A stretch of 64,000 bases of DNA, from positions 17,886 to 81,885 of the IMG/VR virus record IMGVR_UViG_3300031551_000001. One strand, given 5' to 3'. The position numbers and the translations under genes were made by a program. The notes beneath the pieces are model-generated. The model worked only from the letters and a program-made list of their open reading frames with translations, made no database searches and was not told the origin of the DNA. This DNA comes from a virus. Shown here in pieces: positions 43,501 through 52,310 of this stretch (positions are counted from its first letter, which is position 1; the number at the start of each line of letters is the position of its first letter).

Positions 43501-43890
43501 ACAAGAAATAATTTCTTCGGAGTACAATATGGTTCTATAATTGATGTAATAGCAAAAGGAAATCCGTCTGTGGTGAAAACATGGGAATCTATATCCATTA
43601 TTTCAAGTGGGCAGTGGTCACCGTCTACTAATGGAGATATAGAAATCACAATTCCGTCTCTTATGCAATCAAGGTTGGTTGCTGGCAAGTTCAAGCAGCA
43701 GGAAGGAATATACAAATCGGAGTTCCTGAGAAACGCTTTAGATGGAAATAGTAACTTTGTAAGAAATAGACTTCAGACGGGTCATGTTTTGAGGGGGAAT
43801 GTAGTAAGGATTAGATTACGCAATTCGGACACTTCTGAAGCTAATATAAGAATGGTAATAATTAACAGTAAAGTAAGCGATAATGGCTAA
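40525..43890 (+). CDS. Large tail protein, 1121 residues (nozzle/hub-type)
   Basis: This is the largest tail protein. It is beta-rich throughout, starts FRDVINFIEGGLNYDDDLIVIPPG, and contains YRIKWEINHSPPELATHWQW and SVNPDGSLTYVFSN. It has no signal peptide and no coiled-coil tape-measure region. Size and place after the connector genes suggest the tail nozzle or hub of a short tail, by analogy to crAss-like and phi29/T7-like particles. A poly-Thr/Ile patch (TSIVTTITKSTTIAHSA) lies near residue 360. Overlaps the next gene by 8 bases. Confidence 0.6.
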   Translation: MNDFRDVINFIEGGLNYDDDLIVIPPGQSRNMRNIVSTDDSNFNVKTNLKGNTLRSTAVGGGAFTYPAGVLKVIGFVEDKEDKAGIFFVYSSTGKHSIIKYYSDVNQLEYIVNGATYGSLLNFASDSFIDAVIIGNEDDKQLVWVDGNNNEPRSCLIDSDIYVSSDVLSYYRKPLLSEVNVIYIDTNLNKNNLKGKLFQFAIRKKFLIDNSFSVLSPYTKIPIPQNDENPSGRFTTIAKNNVIAVSFVDPGELNVEYELCYRIIDIGLGAPSDWYISGVKMQHSGINAYFNFTNDETGVLLESTESDRVYDYVPDYANHVATIDSNQVVFGGVTEGYDNMDLDDVDVTLTGSVVTLTTSIVTTITKSTTIAHSAPRERFYVTKDTDDDYYYLVVVSGGAQGVFSYANTEGVTDDDVRYYLIAQIGNLANVSTMGSADDYIDVTNTTGSDLLVSLFVIKAGVKQPSFKLGSKQFFGIQYLRNGKPFYVTGNTDYDSTNNPFVFDVPEGTGVGYSNRFNNFYYRIKWEINHSPPELATHWQWVYLGNNIDYHEVYLVSKEDDVTHEGDFTLLSKSMISNFKLAYGDDINYGFDIQKGDRIRFSGFFANGDYVHIPQVEMFQDSVFDYEVLAVDDDYIKIQNIERESFFDSNDFFYVQAYRFKGISETAGIYQAISPVYEIYTSGVNRYHRGDDNDQTAIHAADGYFNSYFGNCFKQYTVFVNESNADEYTSLKSAFGWMENHNASLLYDSNIQSFGKTNILNEFAERRTWNKIRWGGMYLDESGINYMRSFGYIDEKPLDDRNGQITKLEQLGDTLKAYQERKTTSFYLKAKSSVNPDGSLTYVFSNDVMSDGRQSITDYGCTHFSSYVKNVRGAYFFDIINAVVIKDTQGGLVPISDIKMHTYFKDKARAILEYGISDVDILGGWDEDLDIYFITFRVPGDSQSSINETIGFFESKDRWECFCDFIPEYYGKISGFTALAFHEGTLYTQNTNSTRNNFFGVQYGSIIDVIAKGNPSVVKTWESISIISSGQWSPSTNGDIEITIPSLMQSRLVAGKFKQQEGIYKSEFLRNALDGNSNFVRNRLQTGHVLRGNVVRIRLRNSDTSEANIRMVIINSKVSDNG

Positions 43891-44782
43891 AGAAAGAAGT
43901 GATACTGGCAGCATAGGAGGAGGTTTCAGGTCATTTCTGGGATCAATGCCGTGGTCGGCAATTATCCAGATGATTAATCAGGAGGGGGAAGCATCCAGGG
44001 GAAGAAGAGAAGCTTATGATCCCTCTACAGGACAATTTTATGATAGTAATCGCGTAGAAACAGGGTATGGGCTTGGTGCTACATTCGCACCACATAAGGC
44101 TTTATCAGACCCAGATGTAGCACCTATAGATAAATGGATGACAGGAATATTGGGATTAGGGGCACTTTCTTATTTTACCGGCGGAGGGAAAAGGTATCGT
44201 GAAAGAAAAGAGGCAAGACTGAAAGAACAGACAGAAAAAGCACATGAAATATTCAGAAACGCTCCTAAGTATGAAATACCGCAGGAAGCTCTGGATATTT
44301 TAGAAATGTCACAAGAAGGAGCACAAAAAGCTCGCGGATATACTGAGAAGGCTCTTGGTCTTGCAAGGGAAGCAACAGAAAGCGAAATGCCGGGCATGGG
44401 TATAATAAAAGAAGACATTCTTTCCTCAGGAGCAAATGTGGCCAGTAATATTTCTAGGAGTGGAAATATTAATGATTTAACTGAAGTACACAGAGCAACT
44501 ACAAGTTCTCTTCAGAAATTACACTCACAGAATGTAGCTTATAAAGACAGAGCGAGTAAAGATTTACAGAGCACAATGATGGGGGCAGCACAGAATGAGG
44601 TAGCTGCCGCGAATCTACAGATAAAGGGGTTGAGTAGCATGGTTGATCAAAAAGAGCAAGCTTTTCAAATCAATTACTTAGACCCCAGATATAACGAGTT
44701 GCAATATGATTTGATACAACTTGGTAATCAGATGGCGTTGTCCAATTCAAGTGGTGGTTTTTTAAGTGGAATGTTTAATTAA
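43883..44782 (+). CDS. Internal virion protein paralogue A, 299 residues
   Basis: Gly/Ala-rich at the start (DTGSIGGGFRSFLGSMPWSA), then helical. From residue about 130 it carries YEIPQEALDILEMS... and near the end EQAFQINYLDPRYNELQYDL. The same two signatures occur in the same order in the next gene, so the two are tandem paralogues. Such small helical proteins are typical of T7 gp14-like core proteins that are ejected into the cell; this role is inference. A GLGALSYFTGGG hydrophobic patch may touch the membrane. Confidence 0.6.
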   Translation: MAKERSDTGSIGGGFRSFLGSMPWSAIIQMINQEGEASRGRREAYDPSTGQFYDSNRVETGYGLGATFAPHKALSDPDVAPIDKWMTGILGLGALSYFTGGGKRYRERKEARLKEQTEKAHEIFRNAPKYEIPQEALDILEMSQEGAQKARGYTEKALGLAREATESEMPGMGIIKEDILSSGANVASNISRSGNINDLTEVHRATTSSLQKLHSQNVAYKDRASKDLQSTMMGAAQNEVAAANLQIKGLSSMVDQKEQAFQINYLDPRYNELQYDLIQLGNQMALSNSSGGFLSGMFN

Positions 44783-44792
44783 ATAAAATGTT

Positions 44793-45461
44793 ATGAGAGC
44801 AAGTGCACCCGAAGGATATGAGAGGAATCCTCTTTCTTATATGGTTCCTATTGAAAAGGAAAAAGAATCTAATAGAATGTTTGAATCAGGAGAAGGATTC
44901 CACTTTAAACTTTCTGATACGATTAATCCTTATAAGTACAGAATTCCACAGGAGGCTTTAGATATAATGAGTACTTATGAAGAATCAGCAGATTATCTCA
45001 GGGATACTTCTCAGGAAATGACTGATATAGCTAATTATAATAGAAATTTAGCAGAAGTTCGGGGAATGGGTGGATTGGGTGCGGATATATCTCAGGCAGA
45101 ATCAAATGTGATGGGGAGGGCTGTTTCTGTTGGCGGTGCATCCACATCTTCTATGGGAATAGCAAGTGAGTTGAGAAGTCAAAGTATAAGTTCTATGAGA
45201 GATGCAGCCATACAAGCACAAGCATCAAGACAACAAAAAGAAGAAGAATATAAAAACACTGTATTAAGTCAAGGGGGGGCAGAAATAGCTGCTTCTGAAA
45301 TGGAAATTAAAGGAAAACAAGAAATGTTAAGGCAGAGAGAACAGGAATTTCAGATTAATGTTCTTGATCCTTATTATTTTAAACAACAAAAGGAATTAAT
45401 TGAATTAAGTAAACAACCGGAAAGCGGGGGTCTTAGTTTTTTAAATCCTAAAAACTGGTAA
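44793..45461 (+). CDS. Internal virion protein paralogue B, 222 residues
   Basis: It shares IPQEALDI (residues about 50-57) and EQEFQINVLDPYYF near the end with the 299-residue protein before it, but lacks the Gly-rich N-terminus. It is otherwise helical with many Gln and Ser residues. An internal Gly-Gly at codons GGG GGG (G7 run at 45273-45279) lies in SQGGAEIAA. It probably forms a complex with its paralogue in the particle core. Confidence 0.6.
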   Translation: MRASAPEGYERNPLSYMVPIEKEKESNRMFESGEGFHFKLSDTINPYKYRIPQEALDIMSTYEESADYLRDTSQEMTDIANYNRNLAEVRGMGGLGADISQAESNVMGRAVSVGGASTSSMGIASELRSQSISSMRDAAIQAQASRQQKEEEYKNTVLSQGGAEIAASEMEIKGKQEMLRQREQEFQINVLDPYYFKQQKELIELSKQPESGGLSFLNPKNW

Positions 45462-45465
45462 TAAT

Positions 45466-46866
45466 ATGCCCGTACGAACACCAAAATTGGATTTTTCTTT
45501 TTTAGATCAACGAAGTTTGATCTATCAGGATCGCATTAACAGGAGTCGTCTGTTGGGTGATATAGCGCAGGGTGTTATAGGCGCTGTTCAGGAAGGAGCT
45601 AGGTATAAAAGAGCACAAGAAATAAAAAGTCAAGCTGAGTTAGCAGAAGCAATGGCCTTTGATACTAATATTACCGGAGATCATATTATTGACACAAAAC
45701 TCACTCAATGGTATAACGATTATTTAAAAGAACCAGGAACAGCTCTCTTGTATGATAAAAAGGGGAAAATAACTGGTGTAGATAAAATTGCTTTAAAAAC
45801 AAAACAAAAAGAGTTTATGCGAATAGCTAATTTCTGGAAGAATGAATTTTTAGCTGATGTAAATAATGCAAAAAAAACCTCTTTTTCTTCACAGAATCAG
45901 GGTTTATATGATTATGATGGAGATGAAATACAAAGAGTTTATGATGATTTAATGAATGATAGATTGAATTTGGCTGATGGCCCGGCTTATTATAATAAAA
46001 TTTATGCAGATAAATATGATACAGGACAGTATTTTGTCAGCATGAGGCCAATTGACCCTTCTGTGACAGTAGAAAAAATATTAGCTGAATTTCAGAAAGC
46101 AACAAAAAGACCTATTGGGAAAAGAACTGTTGTTGTTGAGAAAGACGGTAAAAAATATACGACATCTGTTGATGATTATGAATATGGAACGGCAGATGAA
46201 TTTATAGAATTTGCTAAGTCAAGTATCGCATCAGATAGAGATCGTGGCGCATGGATGGTCAAAGGCATAGGACTTGCACTTTCTCCTGATGAGCAAATGA
46301 AGGCTATGGAATTGTATCCAGAAAAGGAAATAACTGAAGTTTTTAATGATTACTTTTGGGATCAGAAAGTAAGACCTAAAGCAGAGAAGATACTTAATCC
46401 AAAACCGATTGTAGATACTAGGGTAGAACCGGTTTCAAGTACAGGGAAATCTAAGACAATACCTATGGTTGATGGTTCTTGGGATATTAGAGGGAATCCA
46501 CAAAAATTTACGGGATCAGAAAAAGAAGTTTATGATAGTAAAGGAAACAGGGTGAATTTAACTGAAAAAACAGCTTATATAACAGAATTAAAATATGGTA
46601 AAATTCCGGGAAGTAAAAATACTGGATTATATGTGGCTATGATTATATCTAAAAAAGGAGGGGCTTATGACGATTTGATCAAAAGAAAACAAAGTGGAGA
46701 AATTGTTGGTCGAGATGAATGGATGGCTGCATATTTGAATCAATCAGAAAAATCACAAGAAGTTTATATTCCTTATAATAAAGTTAAAAATGTACTTAAA
46801 GATTATACTTTCGAGGGTATAGATGAATTTACATTAGAAAAAGGAGATCCATTAGGAATATTATAA
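45466..46866 (+). CDS. Internal virion protein, 466 residues
   Basis: A helical, charged protein beginning VRTPKLDFSFLDQRSLIYQDRINRS and containing KAEKILNPKPIVDTRVEPVSS near its middle and a Lys-rich C-terminus. It is 4 bases from the paralogue pair and 1 base before the 1630-residue gene, the order of T7 gp14, gp15 and gp16. I infer a core/ejection protein; no motif proves it. Confidence 0.5.
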   Translation: MPVRTPKLDFSFLDQRSLIYQDRINRSRLLGDIAQGVIGAVQEGARYKRAQEIKSQAELAEAMAFDTNITGDHIIDTKLTQWYNDYLKEPGTALLYDKKGKITGVDKIALKTKQKEFMRIANFWKNEFLADVNNAKKTSFSSQNQGLYDYDGDEIQRVYDDLMNDRLNLADGPAYYNKIYADKYDTGQYFVSMRPIDPSVTVEKILAEFQKATKRPIGKRTVVVEKDGKKYTTSVDDYEYGTADEFIEFAKSSIASDRDRGAWMVKGIGLALSPDEQMKAMELYPEKEITEVFNDYFWDQKVRPKAEKILNPKPIVDTRVEPVSSTGKSKTIPMVDGSWDIRGNPQKFTGSEKEVYDSKGNRVNLTEKTAYITELKYGKIPGSKNTGLYVAMIISKKGGAYDDLIKRKQSGEIVGRDEWMAAYLNQSEKSQEVYIPYNKVKNVLKDYTFEGIDEFTLEKGDPLGIL

Positions 46867-46867
46867 T

Positions 46868-49800
46868 ATGCCAGATAAAAAAACATATACTGTAGAGGAA
46901 CTTGCCAAGAATATAAAGGATAAATATCCTCAATATTCTGAATTAGATGATAGGGAGCTTGTTGATAAAGTAACGGCTAAATATCCTGAATATAAAGATG
47001 TGTTAAAAAAAAAAGATTCAGGTGGTCAATCACAATACAATTCAGAAACCCAATCATTATCAAAAGAAGATAAATTTACTGGATTCGATATTCATGGCAT
47101 TACATCTTCATCTGCCAATTTTTCTGAAGACATAAATTTATTCCCACCAAAAACACCAGTCGTCAACAATATAGCAGGTGATTGGCAACAAGCTTATTCT
47201 GATAAGTTATCAAGAATGCAATTAAGAGTTGATAAAAAAATGAATCAGAATTTGCAGTTTGATGATTATGATAAACGAATTATAAGCTCCTCTATTATTC
47301 CTGCATTATCTAAAATGGACATGATATATCCAATAAAGGAAAACGACAAGACTAATGAGGGATATGTCGGGGGAACTCAAAAAGAAATAGGAAAAGGATT
47401 CGCAGAATCGTTTAGAGGAATTCAAAGTTTTTTAAATACATTAGATGATGCTACTGGGGGTATATTTGGTTTTCTTGCATCTTCTGACCCCGCCAGACAA
47501 GCCACTCAATTAGCTTATTTAACCAGCAAGGGAGATGATAAAAAGAAACTTGGGGACATTGTTGATAAATACAAGAAAGAATCAAGAGAAAAAGCTCCAT
47601 TTGAAACAGTTGCTAAATGGTGGGATTATAGCGTGTCTGGCTTTAAAGATATGCCAGATACAGTATTTGGAGACATGCTTTCCGGTATGGCTCATGTCGT
47701 TCCTCTTATAGCAGAATTAGCTATTACACCAGAAGTAAAATTAAATATAGCTGGTGTAAATGTTATGTCTAAATTAGCTCTTTTGGAAGGAACGAAAGGC
47801 GCTTATAGGGGGTATATGGAATCTGAGAAAGAAACTGAAATTGGTAAAAATATAGAAGCATTAAGGGGGCTTGGCATGGGCTATGCTCAAGGATCGTTTT
47901 TTCATTCTCTTGGGGTTGGTGCATCTGAAGGGGGTAGAATAGTTCAGGGTTTAACCAAAAGTAAGTTAGCCGATCAAGCAACATCTTCTATTTTGATGGG
48001 TATTGGGTTTGGTGGACAGGATGCTTTGCAACAATGGGCAGAAACGGGTGAGATTGATATGAGGAAAGTCTATGCAAGTTTTGGCACTGGGGTTGGTCTT
48101 TCTTTGCCTGGTGTTATAGATGTGGCGAGAGGGAGGGCTATAAATAATTTAATGAATACATCTGATAATGCTATTAAAATAGCAAATCTTATTGATATAA
48201 AGCCAAAAGATTTAATGAAATCTTCTATTGAAATTGGTAAACGAGCTTTTGAAACGAAAGATTTGAATAAACGAGGAGAATTATTGGCTGCTAAACAAAC
48301 TATTGATAATGTATTAAATCTTCAGGCAGCCACAAAAGAAGTTGCTGAAAATACTGATGTTTATAAGGAGGTTATTAAAAATAGTGCTGATTTATCTAAA
48401 GAACAAAAAACAGACCTTATTAATAAAATAGATAGAATTACAGGAGATAATAAATCTATAATTGAAAATAAGCCCTCAGAGAAGACTTCTCCTAAAGTGG
48501 AACAATTACCCGCCGAAGAAGAGATCGTGGCTTCTACCCCCCTCAAATCGCCCAAAAACATAAAAAAAGAAGTTAAGACAACAAAGACAACAGAGGAATT
48601 GGAAAAGGAAGGGATGTATAATGAGATGGTTGATAAATATGGGAAGAAGAGAGCAGATGAATTAATGTCTGAATTTGTTAAAGAAGAAGAAAAGTATAGT
48701 GCTATTGAGCCAATTAAAAGTAAGGAAGAGAAAGAAAAGATTTATGATAAATCTGCTAAAGAAATTGATGAAAAATTAAAAACCGAAAAACTTAAAGAAA
48801 ATGATACGAAAAACAAAGAGTGGGTACGTAGTAAAAAGCCGAAAGGGGAAAAATTTATCGAGGAAGAATCTATCGAAAAAACAAGCCAAGAGAAGACTGA
48901 GGCAGATAGAATACTTCAAACACCAAAAAAAGAAATAAAGGAAGGAAAAATAGAATTTAAATCACCAGAAAAAACATTAGCTAGTATAAATTCTGTTATA
49001 GATTCTATAGTATTAAAATCTACTGTTGAGCAATCTAAAAAAGATATTGCAAAACAAAAGATTACGGAAGGAACAGAAGAATTACTGAAGTCTATTGGAG
49101 CAATAAAAAGCATAATAGGTGAAGAACGAGTTGATCCGGTTAAGTCTATTCAGAAAATTGCAGAAGGGATAATGGAACTTGGAGTTGAAAATGCGAAGGA
49201 GCTAGTACAAAGGGTGAAAGATTGGTTGATTAATGATGTTGGAGTAAAAGAGGATAAGGCAAATGAGTTTATTAAGAAAGCAGATCTTGATAATATTTAT
49301 AATTCTGGGGTGCAAGGAAAACTTTTTACAGAAAAGCCAAAGACGGAACAGGAGATTAAGCAGGAAATAGCAAAAGAAAAAATTAATTATAAAGAAGAAA
49401 AGAAAAAGATTAAGGGGGATATTCGTGAAGGGATTATAGAGAGAAGGGGAGAATTAAATTTATCTACATTAGAAACAAATCTTTTTACGGAACAATTAAA
49501 TAAAGATTTGTCTAAAAAAGAAAGAGAAGCCATACCATTTCTTATTGAAAAAACAAAAGTTCCAGATAAACTTGGGAGACAAGATTTGAAAGAGATAGTT
49601 GAAGAAAAAGACTATAAAACAAAATCAGGGCAACCTATTTCTGGATATGCTAAAAAAATTCAAAAACATTTTGATGATTCATGGAAGAAAATAGTTCAGA
49701 ATACAGATAAACTTGATCGTGAACAAATTGAAGATTATGTAACTCATATTTGGGATATACCTAAAAATAAAGTTTCAGATGTTACTACTTGGTTTGCTAC

Positions 49801-51760
49801 AAAAAATAGATTTTTAAATAAACGTTATATAGACACTTATGCTTCTGGTATAGAATTATATGGATTAAAACCTCGGACTTTGGATGTTGGGGATATAATA
49901 AGAATTCATGATTCTATGTCTAATGCTGTCATAGCAAATAATAAATTTCTTAAATATTTAAAGGAGTTAGAATCCAGGGGGTTCCCTTTGATTACGACAA
50001 AAGCAAAAGCCCCAATAGATTATAAGGAATCAAGACATCCGGCTCTTTCTTATAAGAGATTAATTCCATCAGAAAAAGGAGATGTAGTGGTAACAGAACA
50101 TTATATGATTCATCCTGATGCAGAAAAACCTTTATCAGTTATATTTGGTCATAAAATGTATGATAAGGCTGGTATATTAAAAGGTTATGAGCAAATTGGC
50201 GGGTTAATGAAGAAGACTCAGTTAAGTTTATCGTTGTTTCATCATTTGGCTTTAACGGAGACGGCGGTAGCGGCAATGGGGCCATTAAAAACAGCGAAAG
50301 CTTTAGGACAAATAGGATATTATGCATATAGGGGAATTACACCCGTATTTGCCAAACAAGAAATAGCCAGAGATGCAGCACAACACACTCTTAATTTTGG
50401 CGGGACATTAGATATACCAATAAAAGAAATTCAAAAAACAACTGATAAAATTCATGAATGGGCTAAAAATAACAAAATTCCCGTCGGAAGAGAGTTGGCG
50501 TGGTTTGCTAAAACATTTAATAAGAAATGGGATGATGGTTTATGGACTTATTTGCATGATGGATTAAAATTATTGGCTTATGAAGATGCTATTTCGAAAA
50601 TTCCAGATAAATATAAAACAACAGAAGACATTCGCAAGTATAAAATAGAAACCGCACAATTTATTAATGATACTTTTGGTGGCCAGAACTGGGATATACT
50701 TATGAAGTCTCCGGCAGTGCAGCAAATATTAAGGTGGAGCTTATTATCTCCAGATTGGACATTATCAACAATAAGGCAGGGGTTAGCTCCTATGGGTTAT
50801 GGAAGAATTTATAAAGATTTCGGAAGCAGATTTAATAATGTAAGAGTTAAGAAGGGGTTTGCTTTTTGGGGGAAGGCGGCTATATATTATGGTGTTGGTA
50901 TGAATTTGCTGAATGTTTATTATCGAAAAAAAGATGAAGAAAGGCATCCTGAGTTATATGAAAGACCCCTTACTTTTATGGAAAGAACCATGTACGGGAA
51001 CACAATGGGGCATAAAACTCATCTTTATACAGGAAGATTTGGTGATGGCAGTGAAAGATATTTAAGGTGGGGAAAACAATTTAGAGAAGTACCTGAATTA
51101 ATAGAAAGCCCACTTAGAAAAATTGGTGGGAAGGCAGCACCACAACTGCAATTAATATCTCAGTTAATGACGGGAAGTTCTTTGAGCGGATATGAGAATT
51201 GGGATTTGAAAGATAAAAAGGGACTGGATTGGATACAGGGCGCATTTAAAACCACAGGGAAATCATTTCTTCCTTTTATGTCATCTAATATATTTAGAGA
51301 TGATAAAGAATGGTCTCCTACAGATTTATTTATGCCATCAAGTAAAGGTATGTCTGCATCTGCTGCTATTAAATTTTATAAAAAAGGAATGTTGTTTGAT
51401 GAGAACTCTGGGCTTGTGTCTGTAGATATTGATTATATCACAGAGATTTATTCCACAGCGGTTCGTAATAATTTGGATGCATATAAACTTTTTAAAACAG
51501 CCATTACAGATGTAAAGGCTGAGCGCACACGAGAAATAAAAAATCTTTCAACAACAATTGATGAAACTACGGATCAATTATCAAACGCCAAAAACGTAGC
51601 AGACACAGAAAGATTAGAAAGAAGATTAAATACATTAATAGAAAGACAAAATAATCTTAGAATGTCTTGGGAAAATTTACATGCATTAGAGGGGGATATG
51701 GTTGCGAATGAATCTATAATAGAAATTATGAAAGAAGAGCCCGAAAAGACAAGTAAATGA
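46868..51760 (+). CDS. Giant ejection-type protein, 1630 residues
   Basis: The first 45 residues (ELAKNIKDKYPQYSELDDRELVDKVTAKYPEY) form a KYPQY-type motif repeated at the N-terminus of large phage virion proteins. Residues 255-400 are Gly-rich and hydrophobic (GMAHVVPLIAELAITP, GVGLSLPGVIDVA), suggesting membrane insertion. About 500-700 is a Lys/Glu-rich helical linker. Near residue 1265-1295, FINDTFGGQNWDILMKSP and LLSPDWTLSTIRQGL resemble the LPD38-type end of large polyvalent phage proteins; the last 60 residues form a coiled coil. I see no clear lysozyme or protease motif. It should be packaged in the head and ejected to form the DNA-transfer channel. Confidence 0.6.
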   Translation: MPDKKTYTVEELAKNIKDKYPQYSELDDRELVDKVTAKYPEYKDVLKKKDSGGQSQYNSETQSLSKEDKFTGFDIHGITSSSANFSEDINLFPPKTPVVNNIAGDWQQAYSDKLSRMQLRVDKKMNQNLQFDDYDKRIISSSIIPALSKMDMIYPIKENDKTNEGYVGGTQKEIGKGFAESFRGIQSFLNTLDDATGGIFGFLASSDPARQATQLAYLTSKGDDKKKLGDIVDKYKKESREKAPFETVAKWWDYSVSGFKDMPDTVFGDMLSGMAHVVPLIAELAITPEVKLNIAGVNVMSKLALLEGTKGAYRGYMESEKETEIGKNIEALRGLGMGYAQGSFFHSLGVGASEGGRIVQGLTKSKLADQATSSILMGIGFGGQDALQQWAETGEIDMRKVYASFGTGVGLSLPGVIDVARGRAINNLMNTSDNAIKIANLIDIKPKDLMKSSIEIGKRAFETKDLNKRGELLAAKQTIDNVLNLQAATKEVAENTDVYKEVIKNSADLSKEQKTDLINKIDRITGDNKSIIENKPSEKTSPKVEQLPAEEEIVASTPLKSPKNIKKEVKTTKTTEELEKEGMYNEMVDKYGKKRADELMSEFVKEEEKYSAIEPIKSKEEKEKIYDKSAKEIDEKLKTEKLKENDTKNKEWVRSKKPKGEKFIEEESIEKTSQEKTEADRILQTPKKEIKEGKIEFKSPEKTLASINSVIDSIVLKSTVEQSKKDIAKQKITEGTEELLKSIGAIKSIIGEERVDPVKSIQKIAEGIMELGVENAKELVQRVKDWLINDVGVKEDKANEFIKKADLDNIYNSGVQGKLFTEKPKTEQEIKQEIAKEKINYKEEKKKIKGDIREGIIERRGELNLSTLETNLFTEQLNKDLSKKEREAIPFLIEKTKVPDKLGRQDLKEIVEEKDYKTKSGQPISGYAKKIQKHFDDSWKKIVQNTDKLDREQIEDYVTHIWDIPKNKVSDVTTWFATKNRFLNKRYIDTYASGIELYGLKPRTLDVGDIIRIHDSMSNAVIANNKFLKYLKELESRGFPLITTKAKAPIDYKESRHPALSYKRLIPSEKGDVVVTEHYMIHPDAEKPLSVIFGHKMYDKAGILKGYEQIGGLMKKTQLSLSLFHHLALTETAVAAMGPLKTAKALGQIGYYAYRGITPVFAKQEIARDAAQHTLNFGGTLDIPIKEIQKTTDKIHEWAKNNKIPVGRELAWFAKTFNKKWDDGLWTYLHDGLKLLAYEDAISKIPDKYKTTEDIRKYKIETAQFINDTFGGQNWDILMKSPAVQQILRWSLLSPDWTLSTIRQGLAPMGYGRIYKDFGSRFNNVRVKKGFAFWGKAAIYYGVGMNLLNVYYRKKDEERHPELYERPLTFMERTMYGNTMGHKTHLYTGRFGDGSERYLRWGKQFREVPELIESPLRKIGGKAAPQLQLISQLMTGSSLSGYENWDLKDKKGLDWIQGAFKTTGKSFLPFMSSNIFRDDKEWSPTDLFMPSSKGMSASAAIKFYKKGMLFDENSGLVSVDIDYITEIYSTAVRNNLDAYKLFKTAITDVKAERTREIKNLSTTIDETTDQLSNAKNVADTERLERRLNTLIERQNNLRMSWENLHALEGDMVANESIIEIMKEEPEKTSK

Positions 51761-51767
51761 CAATGAT

Positions 51768-51775
51768 TAAATTTG
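51768..51775 (+). promoter_or_regulatory. Promoter box TAAATTTG before the exported tail-region genes
   Basis: TAAATTTGTA, identical to the boxes at 26818 and 33853, lies 17 bp before the ATG at 51793 and follows the stop of the giant protein. Confidence 0.55.
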
Positions 51776-51792
51776 TAACTTAAAATATAAAG

Positions 51793-52293
51793 ATGATGAA
51801 AAAACTTGTTTTATTGTTCCTGTTGTTTGTTCCATTGCTTGGGAAAGCACAAAATAACACACATTGGTCATTCAGTTTGAATTTTGATTTAATGGTCGCT
51901 GATGACACGGTAATATGGCCTGAAAAAAATGGTATATACGATAATCCGCTTTACAGCAGGTTCCCTAATGTGGCTGCTTGTTGGTCCACGTGGACATTTG
52001 ATGTTTCGGATGCCATTATAGATACTTCATTTCAGGTAGCTATGGGGGGTTCTAATCTTGGGATAAATGATACTATTTGGGGTTTTAGTTATTTTGATTA
52101 TGACTCACTTCCATATACACTTGATCCTGATCTTTTAAGGGATACCATCAACGGAGTACCACAGGTTCAGAAAACCATTAAACTTGATTTCGAATACGGG
52201 TTTGAGGTTCCGGGTCTAAGGATATGGAAGCTTACAACAGACACAGGGATTATGACGGGGAGAGCCACATTTGCCGTAGGGAGGATAAGATAA
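51793..52293 (+). CDS. Exported protein with Sec signal peptide, 166 residues
   Basis: The N-terminus KKLVLLFLLFVPLLGKAQ is a signal peptide ending in KAQ. The mature part is beta-rich with aromatic residues (THWSFSLNFDLMVADDTVIWPE, WSTWTFDVSD). No family is recognised. It is coupled to a second exported gene. A cell-surface or virion-surface role is possible. Confidence 0.55.
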   Translation: MMKKLVLLFLLFVPLLGKAQNNTHWSFSLNFDLMVADDTVIWPEKNGIYDNPLYSRFPNVAACWSTWTFDVSDAIIDTSFQVAMGGSNLGINDTIWGFSYFDYDSLPYTLDPDLLRDTINGVPQVQKTIKLDFEYGFEVPGLRIWKLTTDTGIMTGRATFAVGRIR

Positions 52294-52310
52294 CTAAAAA
52301 AACAGGAACC

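Noticed and set aside
45273-45279. Run of seven G in the internal virion protein gene
   Set aside because: Shorter than the nine-G tract and in a structural gene; not enough to propose phase variation.
52224-52310. Upstream ATG of the 418-residue exported protein
   Set aside because: It would overlap the previous gene by 70 bases and place a polar stretch before a good signal peptide.
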